DNA of 64,000 nucleotides from UKL13-2 sp043744255. GTDB lineage: Bacteria; Pseudomonadota; Gammaproteobacteria; Burkholderiales; Usitatibacteraceae. Under the pieces are notes generated by a model. The model worked only from the letters and a program-made list of their open reading frames with translations, was not told where the DNA came from and made no database searches. The translations under genes and the position numbers were made by a program. This document shows positions 1-8,783 of this stretch, piece by piece (position 1 is the first letter of the stretch; each line of letters opens with the position of its first letter). The stretch is taken from NCBI GenBank assembly GCA_043744255.1, contig JAYTVA010000117.1, forward strand, positions 62,001 through 126,000, written 5' to 3'.

Positions 1-349
1 GTGGCGGTCCGGCCGCGTGTGTGAGCAGCGAGGTCTGGATAGAGACGGCTGGGGCAGCGATTGAACGATCCGGCATCAACGAGATCACCAGCCCCCGCGT
101 CAACATGACCGGAAAGTCCGGCGCTGCGATCTTGTCGATCGACTGCGGCTCAGCCATGCAGTGTGCGCGGCACAGGCCGGGCTGCGCCGGGTTGGGGTGC
201 GCACAGGGCGCGGCACTTTGCGACGGCTCGGAAAGCGTCGCCCCACTTAACGGCAGATTGGGGCAGGCATACGCGGCCACGGCAAGCTGTGCAAACAACA
301 GCGCTGCCATTGCCATTGTTACGACCACGCGTTTGAAAACAAAGTTCAT
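1..349 (-). CDS. Secreted Cys-rich hypothetical protein, 3' end outside window
   Basis: An open reading frame starts at the ATG complementary to 347-349 and runs off the left edge (116 codons visible). It opens with a clear signal peptide (basic FKR, then a hydrophobic stretch ending near AVAAYA). The mature part has five Cys: one just after the signal peptide, then CAHPNPAQPGLCRAHC, which suggests a metal-binding or disulfide-bonded periplasmic protein. Small proteins of this look are often found in copper-resistance loci, but I do not recognise a named family. No strong Shine-Dalgarno is seen. The FNR-type box at 423-436 lies at a distance that would fit a promoter for this gene. Confidence 0.55.
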   Translation of the reverse strand, partial: MNFVFKRVVVTMAMAALLFAQLAVAAYACPNLPLSGATLSEPSQSAAPCAHPNPAQPGLCRAHCMAEPQSIDKIAAPDFPVMLTRGLVISLMPDRSIAAPAVSIQTSLLTHAAGPP

Positions 350-422
350 CTGAGCAAGCAATGCCGGTTAGGTGAGTTTGAATGTCACTGTGGACATTGG
401 ATCGCACAACACGGTATTGGTT

Positions 423-436
423 TTGATCGGCGTCAA
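423..436. promoter_or_regulatory. FNR/DNR-type box 1
   Basis: TTGATCGGCGTCAA, flanked by T and A to give a 16-bp sequence found identically at three other places. Its centre is 80 bases above the minus-strand ATG at 349 and 157 above the USP ATG at 587. At -10 distance on the minus strand the sequence is ATCCAATG, the same as at the box near 55918, so the minus-strand gene is the likelier target; the USP could also be served. Confidence 0.7.
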
Positions 437-586
437 AAAACCAACAAGAAAGCGAACGCGTGCCAACGCAGCCGGGCGGAATCAGGCCAGCACCACACTT
501 TGCGCTTCGTCAATACCGGTCCGCTGCATTCCGCAAAACTACTCGTACCGCTTCAAGCGCGCCCCAACTAAAGAGGAGAATCCGCC

Positions 587-1036
587 ATGACCCGTATCGT
601 CATCGCCGTTGATGGCTCAGAGCCATCGCTCGCCGCCGTGCAGGCACTCATCAAGCACCGCCCGCTATTCAAAGATCCATTCGACATCCATTTGATCCAC
701 ATCTGCCTGCCGATTCCGCGGCTGTACGGCGCGCACTATGTGGTGGATGCCGCCACCATTGAGCGCATCGTGCGCGAGGATGCCGAGCAAGCACTGATCA
801 GCAGCAAAATACTTCTCGACAAATGGGGCGTGGCGTACACGAGCGCGCATTATGTTGGCGAGATTGCGCCCATGGTGGCAAGCGTCGCCGAAGAAAAGAA
901 AGCCGATTTTATCTATGTCGGCGCGCGCGGCCTCGGCGCATTTCGCGGCGCGATTCTGGGCTCGACGACGATGAAATTGCTCCAAGTGGCGAAGACACCG
1001 GTGGTGGTTATCCACGCCGAGGAAAGTGCAAAGTAG
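587..1036 (+). CDS. Universal stress protein, UspA-type
   Basis: A 149-residue single Usp domain. The N-terminus MTRIVIAVDGSEPS has the nucleotide-contacting Asp, and the C-terminal GARGLGAFRGAILGST matches the ATP-binding G-x2-G-x9-G-S/T signature. Proteins of this group bind ATP and help survival in anaerobic stationary phase; the exact partner is not predictable. The start is fixed by AGAGGAG eight to ten bases upstream. It is one of five Usp-domain genes in the window, most with an FNR-type box in front. Confidence 0.9.
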   Translation: MTRIVIAVDGSEPSLAAVQALIKHRPLFKDPFDIHLIHICLPIPRLYGAHYVVDAATIERIVREDAEQALISSKILLDKWGVAYTSAHYVGEIAPMVASVAEEKKADFIYVGARGLGAFRGAILGSTTMKLLQVAKTPVVVIHAEESAK

Positions 1037-1178
1037 TCACACCCGCACACGGCGCAACCGCATCGCGTTGGTAATCACTGATACCGCCGTTGATGGGCGC
1101 CAATCTGCCGACACCGGCACAACGCAGGGTTCCTTCATGGCACCCGCCGGTTCGCACCAAGAACCGAACGGAGGTTAT

Positions 1179-1424
1179 ATGCATAAAGCTGATGTAGACG
1201 AAAATGCCACCGCGCCACGAGACTCGCGTCACGTGGCATGGTTGATCGCGGCACTGATGGTGGCGGTGATTGCTGCGTTTTTCGTATTGCGCGAACACTG
1301 GGGACATGCGCTCGGCTATGCGCCTTACCTGTTGCTACTGGCTTGTCCGTTTATGCACCTGTTTATGCACCATGGTCATGGCAGCGAAACGCACAGATCG
1401 GATGCGCAGCATCGATCCCCGTGA
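1179..1424 (+). CDS. DUF2933 small membrane protein
   Basis: An 81-residue protein starting at the ATG preceded by GGAGG; a longer frame upstream lacks a good ribosome site. It has a charged N-terminus, one or two hydrophobic segments (about 24-42 and 50-66) and the His-rich end MHLFMHHGHG. This pattern of a hydrophobic pair followed by MHLFMH-GHGG is that of DUF2933, a family of unknown function common next to copper/heavy-metal and cytochrome genes. The His cluster suggests metal contact; that is inference. Confidence 0.7.
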   Translation: MHKADVDENATAPRDSRHVAWLIAALMVAVIAAFFVLREHWGHALGYAPYLLLLACPFMHLFMHHGHGSETHRSDAQHRSP

Positions 1425-1545
1425 CTAGTTGGCGGAACAGGGGTGGCCAGTTCGGCCTCTGCGGTCGGTTGGAAGTCGCCAATCGATGTTGCAGCTTCCG
1501 GCTGAAAAAACGTAGCATCGAAGCGACAACTGGGTGACACGGGCG

Positions 1546-2478
1546 ATGTCACGAATATCGCATCTTTGCTCGCGGCGCGCGCTTGGTGTTGTTGCTGCGA
1601 CCGTTGTCATTGGCTTCGTGCTTTGGTTCGCACTGGCGGATCGCGAACGAGTTCACATCTACGCTGGCGACGCCCCGCCGCAACCGGCCGCGATAACCCA
1701 ACCGATAAAATTTGCATTGGTGCTGGGCGGCGGCGGCCCGCGCGGCGTTGCGCACATTGGCGTGCTGAAGGTGCTGGAAAAAAACGGCATCGTGCCCGAT
1801 CTCATTGTCGGCTCGAGCATGGGGGCGATGATGGGGGTGTTGTATGCGGCCAATCCTGATGCCAACGCACTTGAACGTTTGGCCGTTGATTTCGACACCA
1901 CCAGCGCATGGCGTGACCTGACGCTCACGCGCAACCCGTGGCTCAAAGGCGATCAACTCGAAGCGATCCTGAGAACGCGGATCGGTACAAAACCACTCCA
2001 GTCGTTACCCATTAGAGCGGTCGCCATTGCCACCAGCGTTGACGATGGCGAGCCCATCGCCTTCGCGCGCGGTGACGCTGCCACCGCCGTCCGCGCGTCG
2101 GCTGCGGTACCGGGCACATTCAAGCGCGTGCAGATCGGTGGCCGCGAATACTTTGACGGCGATATTGCAGCACCCGTGCCGGTGCGTATCGCGCGCAACG
2201 CCGGTGCGCGCATTGTCGTTGCCGTTGACGTGATGTGTCATCCATCGGAAATGCGCGAAGCCATGTACGACGTGCCAGAGTTGATTATTTCTGATTACTA
2301 TCGGCATGCCATCAATCTCCGCGAGCTGCCGCAGGCAGATTTAGTCATTTCACCGCGTCTCGGCATCTACGCCAACTTTTCGCTTGAACATCGCCTGCGA
2401 TTTATCGCCATCGGCGAACAAGCCGCGACGGACGCACTGCCTGCATTGAAAAAGCTGCTGCAACCGGAAACCCGGTGA
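1546..2478 (+). CDS. Patatin-like phospholipase with N-terminal anchor
   Basis: About 310 residues. A hydrophobic segment (about 11-31) is followed by a patatin domain: glycine-rich oxyanion loop GGGGPRGVAHIG, nucleophile elbow GSSMG (Ser), and DGD near residue 205 supplying the catalytic Asp (usually DGG or DGA). It should be a serine lipid acyl hydrolase facing the periplasm, tethered by the leader. An alternative GTG start lies 12 bases upstream at 1534; neither has a clear ribosome site. It lies 109 bases after the DUF2933 gene. Confidence 0.85.
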   Translation: MSRISHLCSRRALGVVAATVVIGFVLWFALADRERVHIYAGDAPPQPAAITQPIKFALVLGGGGPRGVAHIGVLKVLEKNGIVPDLIVGSSMGAMMGVLYAANPDANALERLAVDFDTTSAWRDLTLTRNPWLKGDQLEAILRTRIGTKPLQSLPIRAVAIATSVDDGEPIAFARGDAATAVRASAAVPGTFKRVQIGGREYFDGDIAAPVPVRIARNAGARIVVAVDVMCHPSEMREAMYDVPELIISDYYRHAINLRELPQADLVISPRLGIYANFSLEHRLRFIAIGEQAATDALPALKKLLQPETR

Positions 2479-2534
2479 ATCCTCCCCCGCGGTAACGGTG
2501 AAGCAGACATCGCGCATTCATGACAGCTGCGTAT

Positions 2535-2565
2535 TGTTACAGCCGTGTACTGTTACAGCCGTGTA
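2535..2565. repeat. Tandem 16-bp duplication across a stop codon
   Basis: TGTTACAGCCGTGTAC at 2535-2550 is repeated at 2551-2565 with the last base changed. The minus-strand stop codon of the neighbouring ATPase (complement of 2553-2555) lies in the second copy. It looks like a slippage duplication at the gene end. Confidence 0.7.
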
Positions 2566-4874
2566 TTGCGCAATCGCAACGCATTCGTAATCACCGACAC
2601 CGAACTAAAACTCATCGCCAGTGCGGCCACAATCGGCGACAGTAGTTGGCCGGTGAGCGGGTACAGCAACCCCGCCGCGAGTGGGATGCCGAGCGCGTTG
2701 TAGATGAACGCGAACGCGAGGTTCTGCCGCATGTTGCGTACCGTCGCCAATGAAATCAGCCGGGCACGGGCGATGCCTTGCAGGTCGCCTTTCACCAGCG
2801 TGAGATGCGCGCTGTTGATGGCCACGTCAGTGCCGGTGCCCATGGCAATACCGACGTTGGCTTTGGCTAACGCAGGAGCGTCGTTGATGCCATCACCCGC
2901 CATCGCCACCACCCTGCCCTCGCCCTGCAGGCGCTCGACCAGTGTCAGTTTGTCTTGCGGTTTGACTTCGCCATAGACCTCGGTGATGCCCAACTGCGCG
3001 GCCACGGACTTGGCGGTGGTCAAGCCATCGCCGGTGGCCATGATGACGTTGAGCCCAGCGGCACGCAGGGTGTCGAGTGCCTGTGCAGTCGTGGCCTTGA
3101 TCGGATCAGATACCGCGATCAAGCCCGCCAGTCGGCCATCTACCGCCAACCACATCACGCTGGCACCCGTCGCGCGCAGTGCTTCGCCGTCAACGGCTAG
3201 CGTATGCCAATCAACGTGGGTGCTCTCCATCAACACGGTGTTACCCAAGGCGAGCTGTTTGCCATCGACGCGTCCGCGCACGCCGATGCCGCTAGCCGAT
3301 TCGAACGATTCCGCCTTGGCCAGCGGTATCTTGCGCGCAACGGCCTCGGCAACGATCACATGCGCCAGCGGATGCTCGCTGCCTTGATCGAGGCTCGCCG
3401 CGAGTTGCAACACCGCTTGTTCGGTGAAGCCGGGGGCGGCAACCACTTTGTCGAACGCGGGTTTGCCTTCGGTGAGCGTGCCGGTTTTGTCGACGATCAG
3501 GGTATCAACCTTGCGTAGACTTTCGATTGCTGCCGCATCGCGAAACAGAATGCCGACGGTCGCACCGCGTCCCGTGGCGGCCATGATCGACATCGGCGTG
3601 GCCAGCCCCAGTGCACACGGGCAGGCGATGATGAGCACCGCCACTGCATTGACCAGACCATAGACCCAGCGCGGCTCTGGCCCCCACAGCCCCCAGCCGA
3701 GCAACGTCAGCAGCGCGATCACCGCCACCGCGACGACGAAATAGCCTGCCACCACATCCGCCAATCGCTGCATCGGTGCCCGCGAGCGTTGCGCGAGTGC
3801 GACCATCTGCACGATTTGCGAGAGCATGGTCGCAGCACCCACTTTTTCCGCGCGCATGACTAGGCTACCGGTGGTATTCATGGTGGCTCCCACCACTTTG
3901 TCGCCGACGCGTTTGGTCACCGGCAACGGTTCCCCGGTCAACATCGATTCATCCACTGCGCTCTCGCCTTCCGTCACCACGCCATCGACCGGCACCTTTT
4001 CGCCGGGGCGAATACGCAAGACGTAGCCAACGTGCACATGCGTCAACGGCAGATCTTCTTCGCTCCCATCCGCATTGATGCGCCGCGCCGTTTTCGGCGC
4101 GAGCCCCAGCAACGATTTGATCGCCGCCGAGGTTTGCGAACGCGCACGCAGTTCCAGCACCTGGCCCAAAAGCGTCAACGAGACAATCACCGCAGCCGCT
4201 TCAAAATAAACCGCGACACGCCCGTGCAAGATGAACGAGTCGGGGAACCAGCCCGGTGCCACCGTGGCAGCGACGCTATAGCCATAGGCGGCCGCTACCC
4301 CGAGGCCGATCAGGGTCCACATGTTGGGGCTGGCGTTCATGATCGACTGTACCCCGCGCACGAAGAACGGCCATCCCGCCCACAGCACCACCGGAGTTGC
4401 GAGCACGAGCTCTATCCAGTTTTGATACGGCAAGCCATTGCTGAAGAATCGATGCGCACCCATCGCCAGCAAAAACACCACGACCGTAAATGGCAGCGTC
4501 CACCACAAACGCTGCCGAAAATCTTTCAGTTCGGGGTTCTCATCCTCGTCGAGGGACGGCATAACCGGCTCCAGCGCCATGCCGCATTTCGGACAGCTGC
4601 TGGGTGTGCTTTGGCGAATTTCCGGGTGCATTGGGCAGGTGTACATCGCACCCGGCTCGTCCATGGGCGTGACGGCCATGGGATCCGGCTTGGGAGTCAA
4701 ATACTGCGCCGGACTCGCCTTGAATCTCGCCACGCAACGGGGATTGCAAAAGTAGTACGTGTGCCCCTGATACTCGGCGACTTTGTCGACGCTAGCGGCG
4801 ACTTTCATGCCGCACACCGGGTCGGTATGTGGTTTCAGATCGACGACAGCGTGGTCATGTTCAGCGTGAACCAT
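2553..4874 (-). CDS. Copper-translocating P1B-type ATPase with YHS and metal-binding N-terminus
   Basis: A 773-residue heavy-metal ATPase. Residues about 18-60 form a YHS domain (VCGMKV to the FCNPRC segment); about 78-107 form a heavy-metal-binding domain (YTCPMHPE and CPKCGM). Eight membrane helices follow, with the ion-path motif ACPCALG near 418, phosphorylation site DKTGTLTEG near 461 and hinge GDGINDAPA near 661. CPC marks a Cu(I)/Ag(I) exporter. The 5' end overlaps the FNT channel gene by 14 bases, so the two are translationally coupled in an operon divergent from nirK. A role in copper homeostasis or supply for NirK is inferred. Confidence 0.92.
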   Translation of the reverse strand: MVHAEHDHAVVDLKPHTDPVCGMKVAASVDKVAEYQGHTYYFCNPRCVARFKASPAQYLTPKPDPMAVTPMDEPGAMYTCPMHPEIRQSTPSSCPKCGMALEPVMPSLDEDENPELKDFRQRLWWTLPFTVVVFLLAMGAHRFFSNGLPYQNWIELVLATPVVLWAGWPFFVRGVQSIMNASPNMWTLIGLGVAAAYGYSVAATVAPGWFPDSFILHGRVAVYFEAAAVIVSLTLLGQVLELRARSQTSAAIKSLLGLAPKTARRINADGSEEDLPLTHVHVGYVLRIRPGEKVPVDGVVTEGESAVDESMLTGEPLPVTKRVGDKVVGATMNTTGSLVMRAEKVGAATMLSQIVQMVALAQRSRAPMQRLADVVAGYFVVAVAVIALLTLLGWGLWGPEPRWVYGLVNAVAVLIIACPCALGLATPMSIMAATGRGATVGILFRDAAAIESLRKVDTLIVDKTGTLTEGKPAFDKVVAAPGFTEQAVLQLAASLDQGSEHPLAHVIVAEAVARKIPLAKAESFESASGIGVRGRVDGKQLALGNTVLMESTHVDWHTLAVDGEALRATGASVMWLAVDGRLAGLIAVSDPIKATTAQALDTLRAAGLNVIMATGDGLTTAKSVAAQLGITEVYGEVKPQDKLTLVERLQGEGRVVAMAGDGINDAPALAKANVGIAMGTGTDVAINSAHLTLVKGDLQGIARARLISLATVRNMRQNLAFAFIYNALGIPLAAGLLYPLTGQLLSPIVAALAMSFSSVSVITNALRLRNTRL

Positions 4875-5709
4875 CGACTTTCTCCCTCGCGGCTGGCCGC
4901 AAATAGATCACGTAATAAATCAGTGCCACCAACCCGCTACCGCCAACGAGATTGCCTGCGATCACAGGAAGTAGATTGCGCCACAGGCCGCTCCACGCCA
5001 CCGCTTGACCCGCATCGGCTTGTAGCATCATCGCCAGCGGCAGCAAATACATATTGGCCACAGAGTGCTCGAACCCGGCGGCAACAAAAGCCGAAACCGG
5101 CAATAGGATCGCGAGCAATTTATCGGTGACGCTACGCCCGGCTAACGCGACCCACACCGCAATGCAAACCAGCACGTTGCACATCACGCCACTGAAAAAC
5201 GCGCGCAGCGGCGGCAGCGAAGTCTTCGCGGCAGCAATGCGCAAATAGGTTTCGCGCACGGCACCACCGTCATTGTCCGCATGCCCGGACAAGTAGACGA
5301 GCGCCGCGAGCATCACCGCACCGACGAAGTTTGTCGCGCCAATCACCAGCCAGTTCATCAGCACCGCCTGCGTCGTGATTTTGCGTTCAGCCCACGCCAT
5401 TGCCAGCAAGTTATTGCCGGTGAACAGTTCGGCACCTGCCACCAACACCAGAAACAGGCCAAGCGAGAACACCATGCCACCAAGCACGCGCCGAGCGCCA
5501 ATCGGCATCGAAGCATCGCTCAACACGATCACGTTAAACATCGCACCCACGCCAATGAACGCGCCCGCCAACATGCCGAGCATGGCCATTGACAACCATG
5601 GCAGCTGGGTCTTGGCAACACCTAGTTCGCTCACCCGCGCGGCAATTTCACGCGGTGAAAATGCGTCGAAGCCGTCGCTGCCGTTACCTGCTCGAATCGG
5701 AATGTTGAT
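4861..5709 (-). CDS. Formate/nitrite transporter family channel (FNT), start codon non-canonical
   Basis: A FocA/NirC-type pore with six hydrophobic segments and the central-His motif FEHSVANMY. The only conventional in-frame start is GTG at 5634 (257 aa), but in-frame codons above it encode DAFSPREIAARVSELG, which is the conserved FNT N-terminus. No ATG, GTG or TTG exists between that segment and the in-frame TGA of the upstream gene (5728-5730). A GGAGG stands just ahead of ATC at 5709 and ATT at 5703, so AUU or AUC initiation is proposed. The neighbourhood beside nirK suggests nitrite import or export. The coordinates given use the longest reading. Confidence 0.8.
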   Translation of the reverse strand: MNIPIRAGNGSDGFDAFSPREIAARVSELGVAKTQLPWLSMAMLGMLAGAFIGVGAMFNVIVLSDASMPIGARRVLGGMVFSLGLFLVLVAGAELFTGNNLLAMAWAERKITTQAVLMNWLVIGATNFVGAVMLAALVYLSGHADNDGGAVRETYLRIAAAKTSLPPLRAFFSGVMCNVLVCIAVWVALAGRSVTDKLLAILLPVSAFVAAGFEHSVANMYLLPLAMMLQADAGQAVAWSGLWRNLLPVIAGNLVGGSGLVALIYYVIYLRPAAREKVDGSR

Positions 5710-5727
5710 CGCGCCTCCGCCCAGCGC

Positions 5728-6210
5728 TCACTTTTTCCAACAGCCGTGAAAGCGATGCGCCTTCTTGGTGTCGTCCGATTTCTCGATGGGCTCGTTCGCA
5801 GCTTCCGGCGACCAAAACAACGGTAGATTCACGCTAGTCTTGGCTCCAACGGTGGCGGCCTTTTTTTGCACCGCACCTTTGTAGTCTGCCGTAATGTTGT
5901 AGGTGCCCTTCGGAACCTTGGCGAACAGACAGGGGCCGTTGGAAACCGTTTCGAGCAGGGTGTTGCCTTTACGGTCGACAACAGAGACGCGGACGCCAGA
6001 CAGGTAAGCACCCGTTTTTTGTAGCGCGAACTGCATCCGCAAATTGAAGTCTTTGGCCATGCGCTGCATTTCGCCTTCCTCGTCGTCGCCAACGCCACCG
6101 GAAACAAATACAGCACCGTCGGGAATCGCTGGCTGCGGTGCCGTCCAACCGATTGGCGATGTGCCTGCCGCCAACGCACCGCAGATGATTGCAATTTTTA
6201 TCTTCCGCAT
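5728..6210 (-). CDS. Secreted protein with carboxypeptidase-regulatory-like fold
   Basis: 160 residues, starting at the ATG preceded by GGAG; the longer open frame upstream has no ribosome site. A signal peptide (MRKIKI then a hydrophobic core to about residue 24) precedes a domain with SGVRVSVVDRKGNTLLETVSNGP and VPKGTYNITADYKG. These are hallmarks of the transthyretin-like fold found in carboxypeptidase regulatory-like proteins. Its substrate is unknown. It is first in a three-gene operon with the FNT channel and copper ATPase; its TGA stop is in frame with the FNT gene, only 18 bases before the proposed start. Confidence 0.7.
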   Translation of the reverse strand: MRKIKIAIICGALAAGTSPIGWTAPQPAIPDGAVFVSGGVGDDEEGEMQRMAKDFNLRMQFALQKTGAYLSGVRVSVVDRKGNTLLETVSNGPCLFAKVPKGTYNITADYKGAVQKKAATVGAKTSVNLPLFWSPEAANEPIEKSDDTKKAHRFHGCWKK

Positions 6211-6280
6211 TTTCGACTCCACAAAGATTAAAGGCCGCTGCCTCGGTTGAAAAATATTAGCCGCTGCGAGAGTTTTGATT

Positions 6281-6294
6281 TTGCGCAGCATCAA
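6281..6294 (-). promoter_or_regulatory. FNR/DNR-type box 2 with -10
   Basis: TTGCGCAGCATCAA on the plus strand. On the minus strand a TAATAT hexamer (6254-6259) sits 31 bases from the box centre, the spacing of a class II FNR promoter, giving a start of transcription near 6246 and a 36-base leader before the gene at 6210. Confidence 0.8.
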
Positions 6295-6386
6295 ACAACG
6301 TGCGCTGGCGACTTGCCAGTTACTACCGATGGCGCCCAAGCCGTCTAGGCACGCGTTTGAAACCATCCGACCTGAGTTCGTGAAGT

Positions 6387-6400
6387 TTGATTTCGCGCAA
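6387..6400 (+). promoter_or_regulatory. FNR/DNR-type box 3 with -10 (nirK promoter)
   Basis: TTGATTTCGCGCAA, with TATGTT at 6422-6427 placed 31 bases from its centre. The predicted transcript starts near 6435, 26 bases above nirK. Box 2 lies back to back about 100 bases away. Confidence 0.85.
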
Positions 6401-6460
6401 GTCAGGTGAGTTGCGATTGGCTATGTTGGGTCATCGCTCAACAACCAATCGAGGCGCGGT

Positions 6461-7945
6461 ATGCACAGCCTACAAAAACTATGTCTGCTCACTTTCCTTG
6501 TGCTCGGCGGGGCGGCACTTACTTCGCTCGGCAGAAACGCAGCCGCCGCCACCGTCATTCCGGGCGACTTCGGGCCGCCGCAGGGCGCACCGATTCGCGC
6601 TGTGCTCACCAGTCCGCCCCATGTCCCGCCGGCAGTGAATCGCAACTACCCGGCGAAAGTCATCGTCGAGCTTGAGGTCATCGAGAAAGAAATGCCGATC
6701 TCGGAAGGTGTGAGCTACATGTTCTGGACTTTTGGCGGCACGGTGCCTGGCAGCTTCATTCGCATCCGTCAGGGCGATACCGTCGAATTTCATCTCAAGA
6801 ATCATCCGTCGAGCAAGATGCCCCATAACATCGACCTGCATGGCGTTACCGGCCCGGGCGGTGGCGCGTCGTCCAGCTTTACCGCGCCCGGTCATGAGTC
6901 GCAATTCACGTTTAAGGCTTTGAATGAAGGCATCTACGTCTACCACTGCGCGACCGCGCCGGTCGGCATGCACGTGGCCAACGGCATGTACGGATTGATC
7001 CTCGTCGAGCCGCCCGGCGGATTACCGAAGGTCGATCATGAGTTTTATGTGATGCAGGGCGATTTCTATACGACCGGCAAATATCGGGAAAAAGGCTTGC
7101 AGCCGTTTGACATGGAAAAAGCCATCGATGAGCGGCCCACCTATGTGCTGTTTAACGGTGCCGAAGGCGCGATGACCGGCGATAAAGCGCTCGCCGTCAA
7201 GACCAACCAGACGGTGCGCATGTATGTTGGCAACGGCGGCCCCAATCTCGTCTCAAGCTTTCATGTGATCGGCGAAATTTTTGACAGCGTGCGCTATGAA
7301 GGCGGCAGCAACATCCAAAAAAATGTGCAGACGACCTTGATCCCGGCGGGCGGCTCGGCCGTTGTTGAATTTCGCACCGAAGTGCCAGGTAGCTACGTGC
7401 TGGTCGATCACTCCATTTTCCGCGCGTTCAACAAAGGCGCGCTGGCCATTCTCAAGGTCGAAGGGCCGGAGAACAAGTCCATCTATTCCGGCAAGGAGCT
7501 TGATTCGGTGTATCTCGGTGATCGCTCCGCCCCTAATCTGGCCGCCGTCAGCAAAGCCGCCGCCGCGACCGCGAGCGGCACGCTGACCTTGGCCGATCAG
7601 GTCAACGCCGGTCGAGCGTTATTCAATGGCACCTGCTCGGTGTGTCATCAAGCCACCGGCGTGGGCATACCCGGCGTGTTCCCGCCGTTGGCGAAATCGG
7701 ATTTCTTTACCGCCGACGTGAAGCGTGCCATCAGCGCCGTGCTGCATGGGCTCAGCGGCAAAATCACCGTAAACGGCAAGCCCTATGATTCGGTGATGCC
7801 GCCGATGAATCAACTCAACGACGACGAAGTTGCCAACATTCTGACCTATGTGCTCAATACCTGGGACAACCCCGGCGGGCGCATCTCGATTGCCGACGTG
7901 AAGAAGGTTCGCGCACAGCCGCCACCAGCCGCAGCGGCACACTGA
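6461..7945 (+). CDS. nirK: Copper nitrite reductase fused to cytochrome c
   Basis: 494 residues with a signal peptide. Two cupredoxin domains reduce nitrite to NO in the periplasm. Visible ligands: MPHNIDLHG near 121 (type 1 His, catalytic Asp, type 2 His), YHC near 161 (type 2 His, type 1 Cys), GMHVANGM (type 1 His and Met), FHVIGEIFD near 267 (active-site His) and LVDHSIF near 314 (type 2 His). A C-terminal cytochrome c domain (CSVCH near 391, Met in MPPMNQ) makes this the three-domain type known from Ralstonia pickettii, where the haem domain feeds the copper site. Followed after 7 bases by nirV. Confidence 0.97.
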   Translation: MHSLQKLCLLTFLVLGGAALTSLGRNAAAATVIPGDFGPPQGAPIRAVLTSPPHVPPAVNRNYPAKVIVELEVIEKEMPISEGVSYMFWTFGGTVPGSFIRIRQGDTVEFHLKNHPSSKMPHNIDLHGVTGPGGGASSSFTAPGHESQFTFKALNEGIYVYHCATAPVGMHVANGMYGLILVEPPGGLPKVDHEFYVMQGDFYTTGKYREKGLQPFDMEKAIDERPTYVLFNGAEGAMTGDKALAVKTNQTVRMYVGNGGPNLVSSFHVIGEIFDSVRYEGGSNIQKNVQTTLIPAGGSAVVEFRTEVPGSYVLVDHSIFRAFNKGALAILKVEGPENKSIYSGKELDSVYLGDRSAPNLAAVSKAAAATASGTLTLADQVNAGRALFNGTCSVCHQATGVGIPGVFPPLAKSDFFTADVKRAISAVLHGLSGKITVNGKPYDSVMPPMNQLNDDEVANILTYVLNTWDNPGGRISIADVKKVRAQPPPAAAAH

Positions 7946-7952
7946 GGGCGCA

Positions 7953-8783
7953 ATGGGTCATAAGCGCGTCTACGCGATCGTCCTCGCCGTCGTGGCGCTA
8001 GTGGCGCTGATCGTAATGTCGCTATCGGCCGCGCACGCACGCGCTGGGTACATCGACATCCCGGCGGGACAGATTCAAAGCGTGCTCGCAAATGACGCGG
8101 ACCCGGCGCCCACAAAAGTTGCGCGATTTCAGATGCAAGCAACACCGGTGACCAACGCCGAGTTTCTGTTGTTCGTCACCCGTTATCCCCAGTGGCAACG
8201 TGGACGTGCACCGACGACATTTTCTGACGCCAGCTATTTGCAGCAATGGAGTTCAACACTTTCATTTGACCAAACGTCTGCCGCGCAACCCGTGACCAAC
8301 GTGAGCTGGTTTGCCGCCGAAGCGTATTGCGAAAACGAAGGCGCGCGGCTACCCACTTGGAGCGAGTGGGAATATGTCGCGGCGGCTGACGAAAAGCAAT
8401 TTGACGCACGCACCGATGCCGCGTGGCGCGCGCGCATCCTCAGTTGGTACTCGCGGCCCGCGACAACACCACTCCCACTCGTCGGCGGGACGGCGAATGT
8501 CTATGGCGTTCGCGATTTGCACAGTTTGATCTGGGAATGGGTCGATGATTTCAACGCGCTCCTGATCAGCCCGGACAGCCGCACGCAAGGCGATCCGGAC
8601 AAATTGCTGTACTGCGGTGCCGGCGGCATCAGCCTTAAGGATCGCAGCAACTATGCGGTGTTGATGCGCATTGCTCTGCTGTCTTCCCTGAACGCGGCAG
8701 ACACCACCAGCAGTCTGGGCTTTCGTTGCGTGCGCCCAGTGAGCGACGCGCCAGTGCAGCTGAAAATTAAGGAGCCAAAATGA
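7953..8783 (+). CDS. nirV: NirV-like protein, formylglycine-generating-enzyme fold
   Basis: 276 residues: one N-terminal hydrophobic segment (signal or anchor, 8-27), then a formylglycine-generating-enzyme-like domain with ATPVTNAEF, ARLPTWSEWEYVAA, WEWVDDF and a final GFRCVRP. These are the standard signposts of the family. Homologues directly after nirK are called NirV; their biochemical role is not settled, and maturation of NirK has been suggested. The catalytic Cys pair of true sulfatase-activating enzymes is not evident. The gene overlaps the next by four bases (ATGA). Confidence 0.85.
   Translation: MGHKRVYAIVLAVVALVALIVMSLSAAHARAGYIDIPAGQIQSVLANDADPAPTKVARFQMQATPVTNAEFLLFVTRYPQWQRGRAPTTFSDASYLQQWSSTLSFDQTSAAQPVTNVSWFAAEAYCENEGARLPTWSEWEYVAAADEKQFDARTDAAWRARILSWYSRPATTPLPLVGGTANVYGVRDLHSLIWEWVDDFNALLISPDSRTQGDPDKLLYCGAGGISLKDRSNYAVLMRIALLSSLNAADTTSSLGFRCVRPVSDAPVQLKIKEPK

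Noticed and set aside
4032..5129. Long plus-strand frame of 365 codons
   Set aside because: It lies antisense to the copper ATPase and FNT genes, is Arg/His/Gln-rich without any domain, and has no ribosome site.
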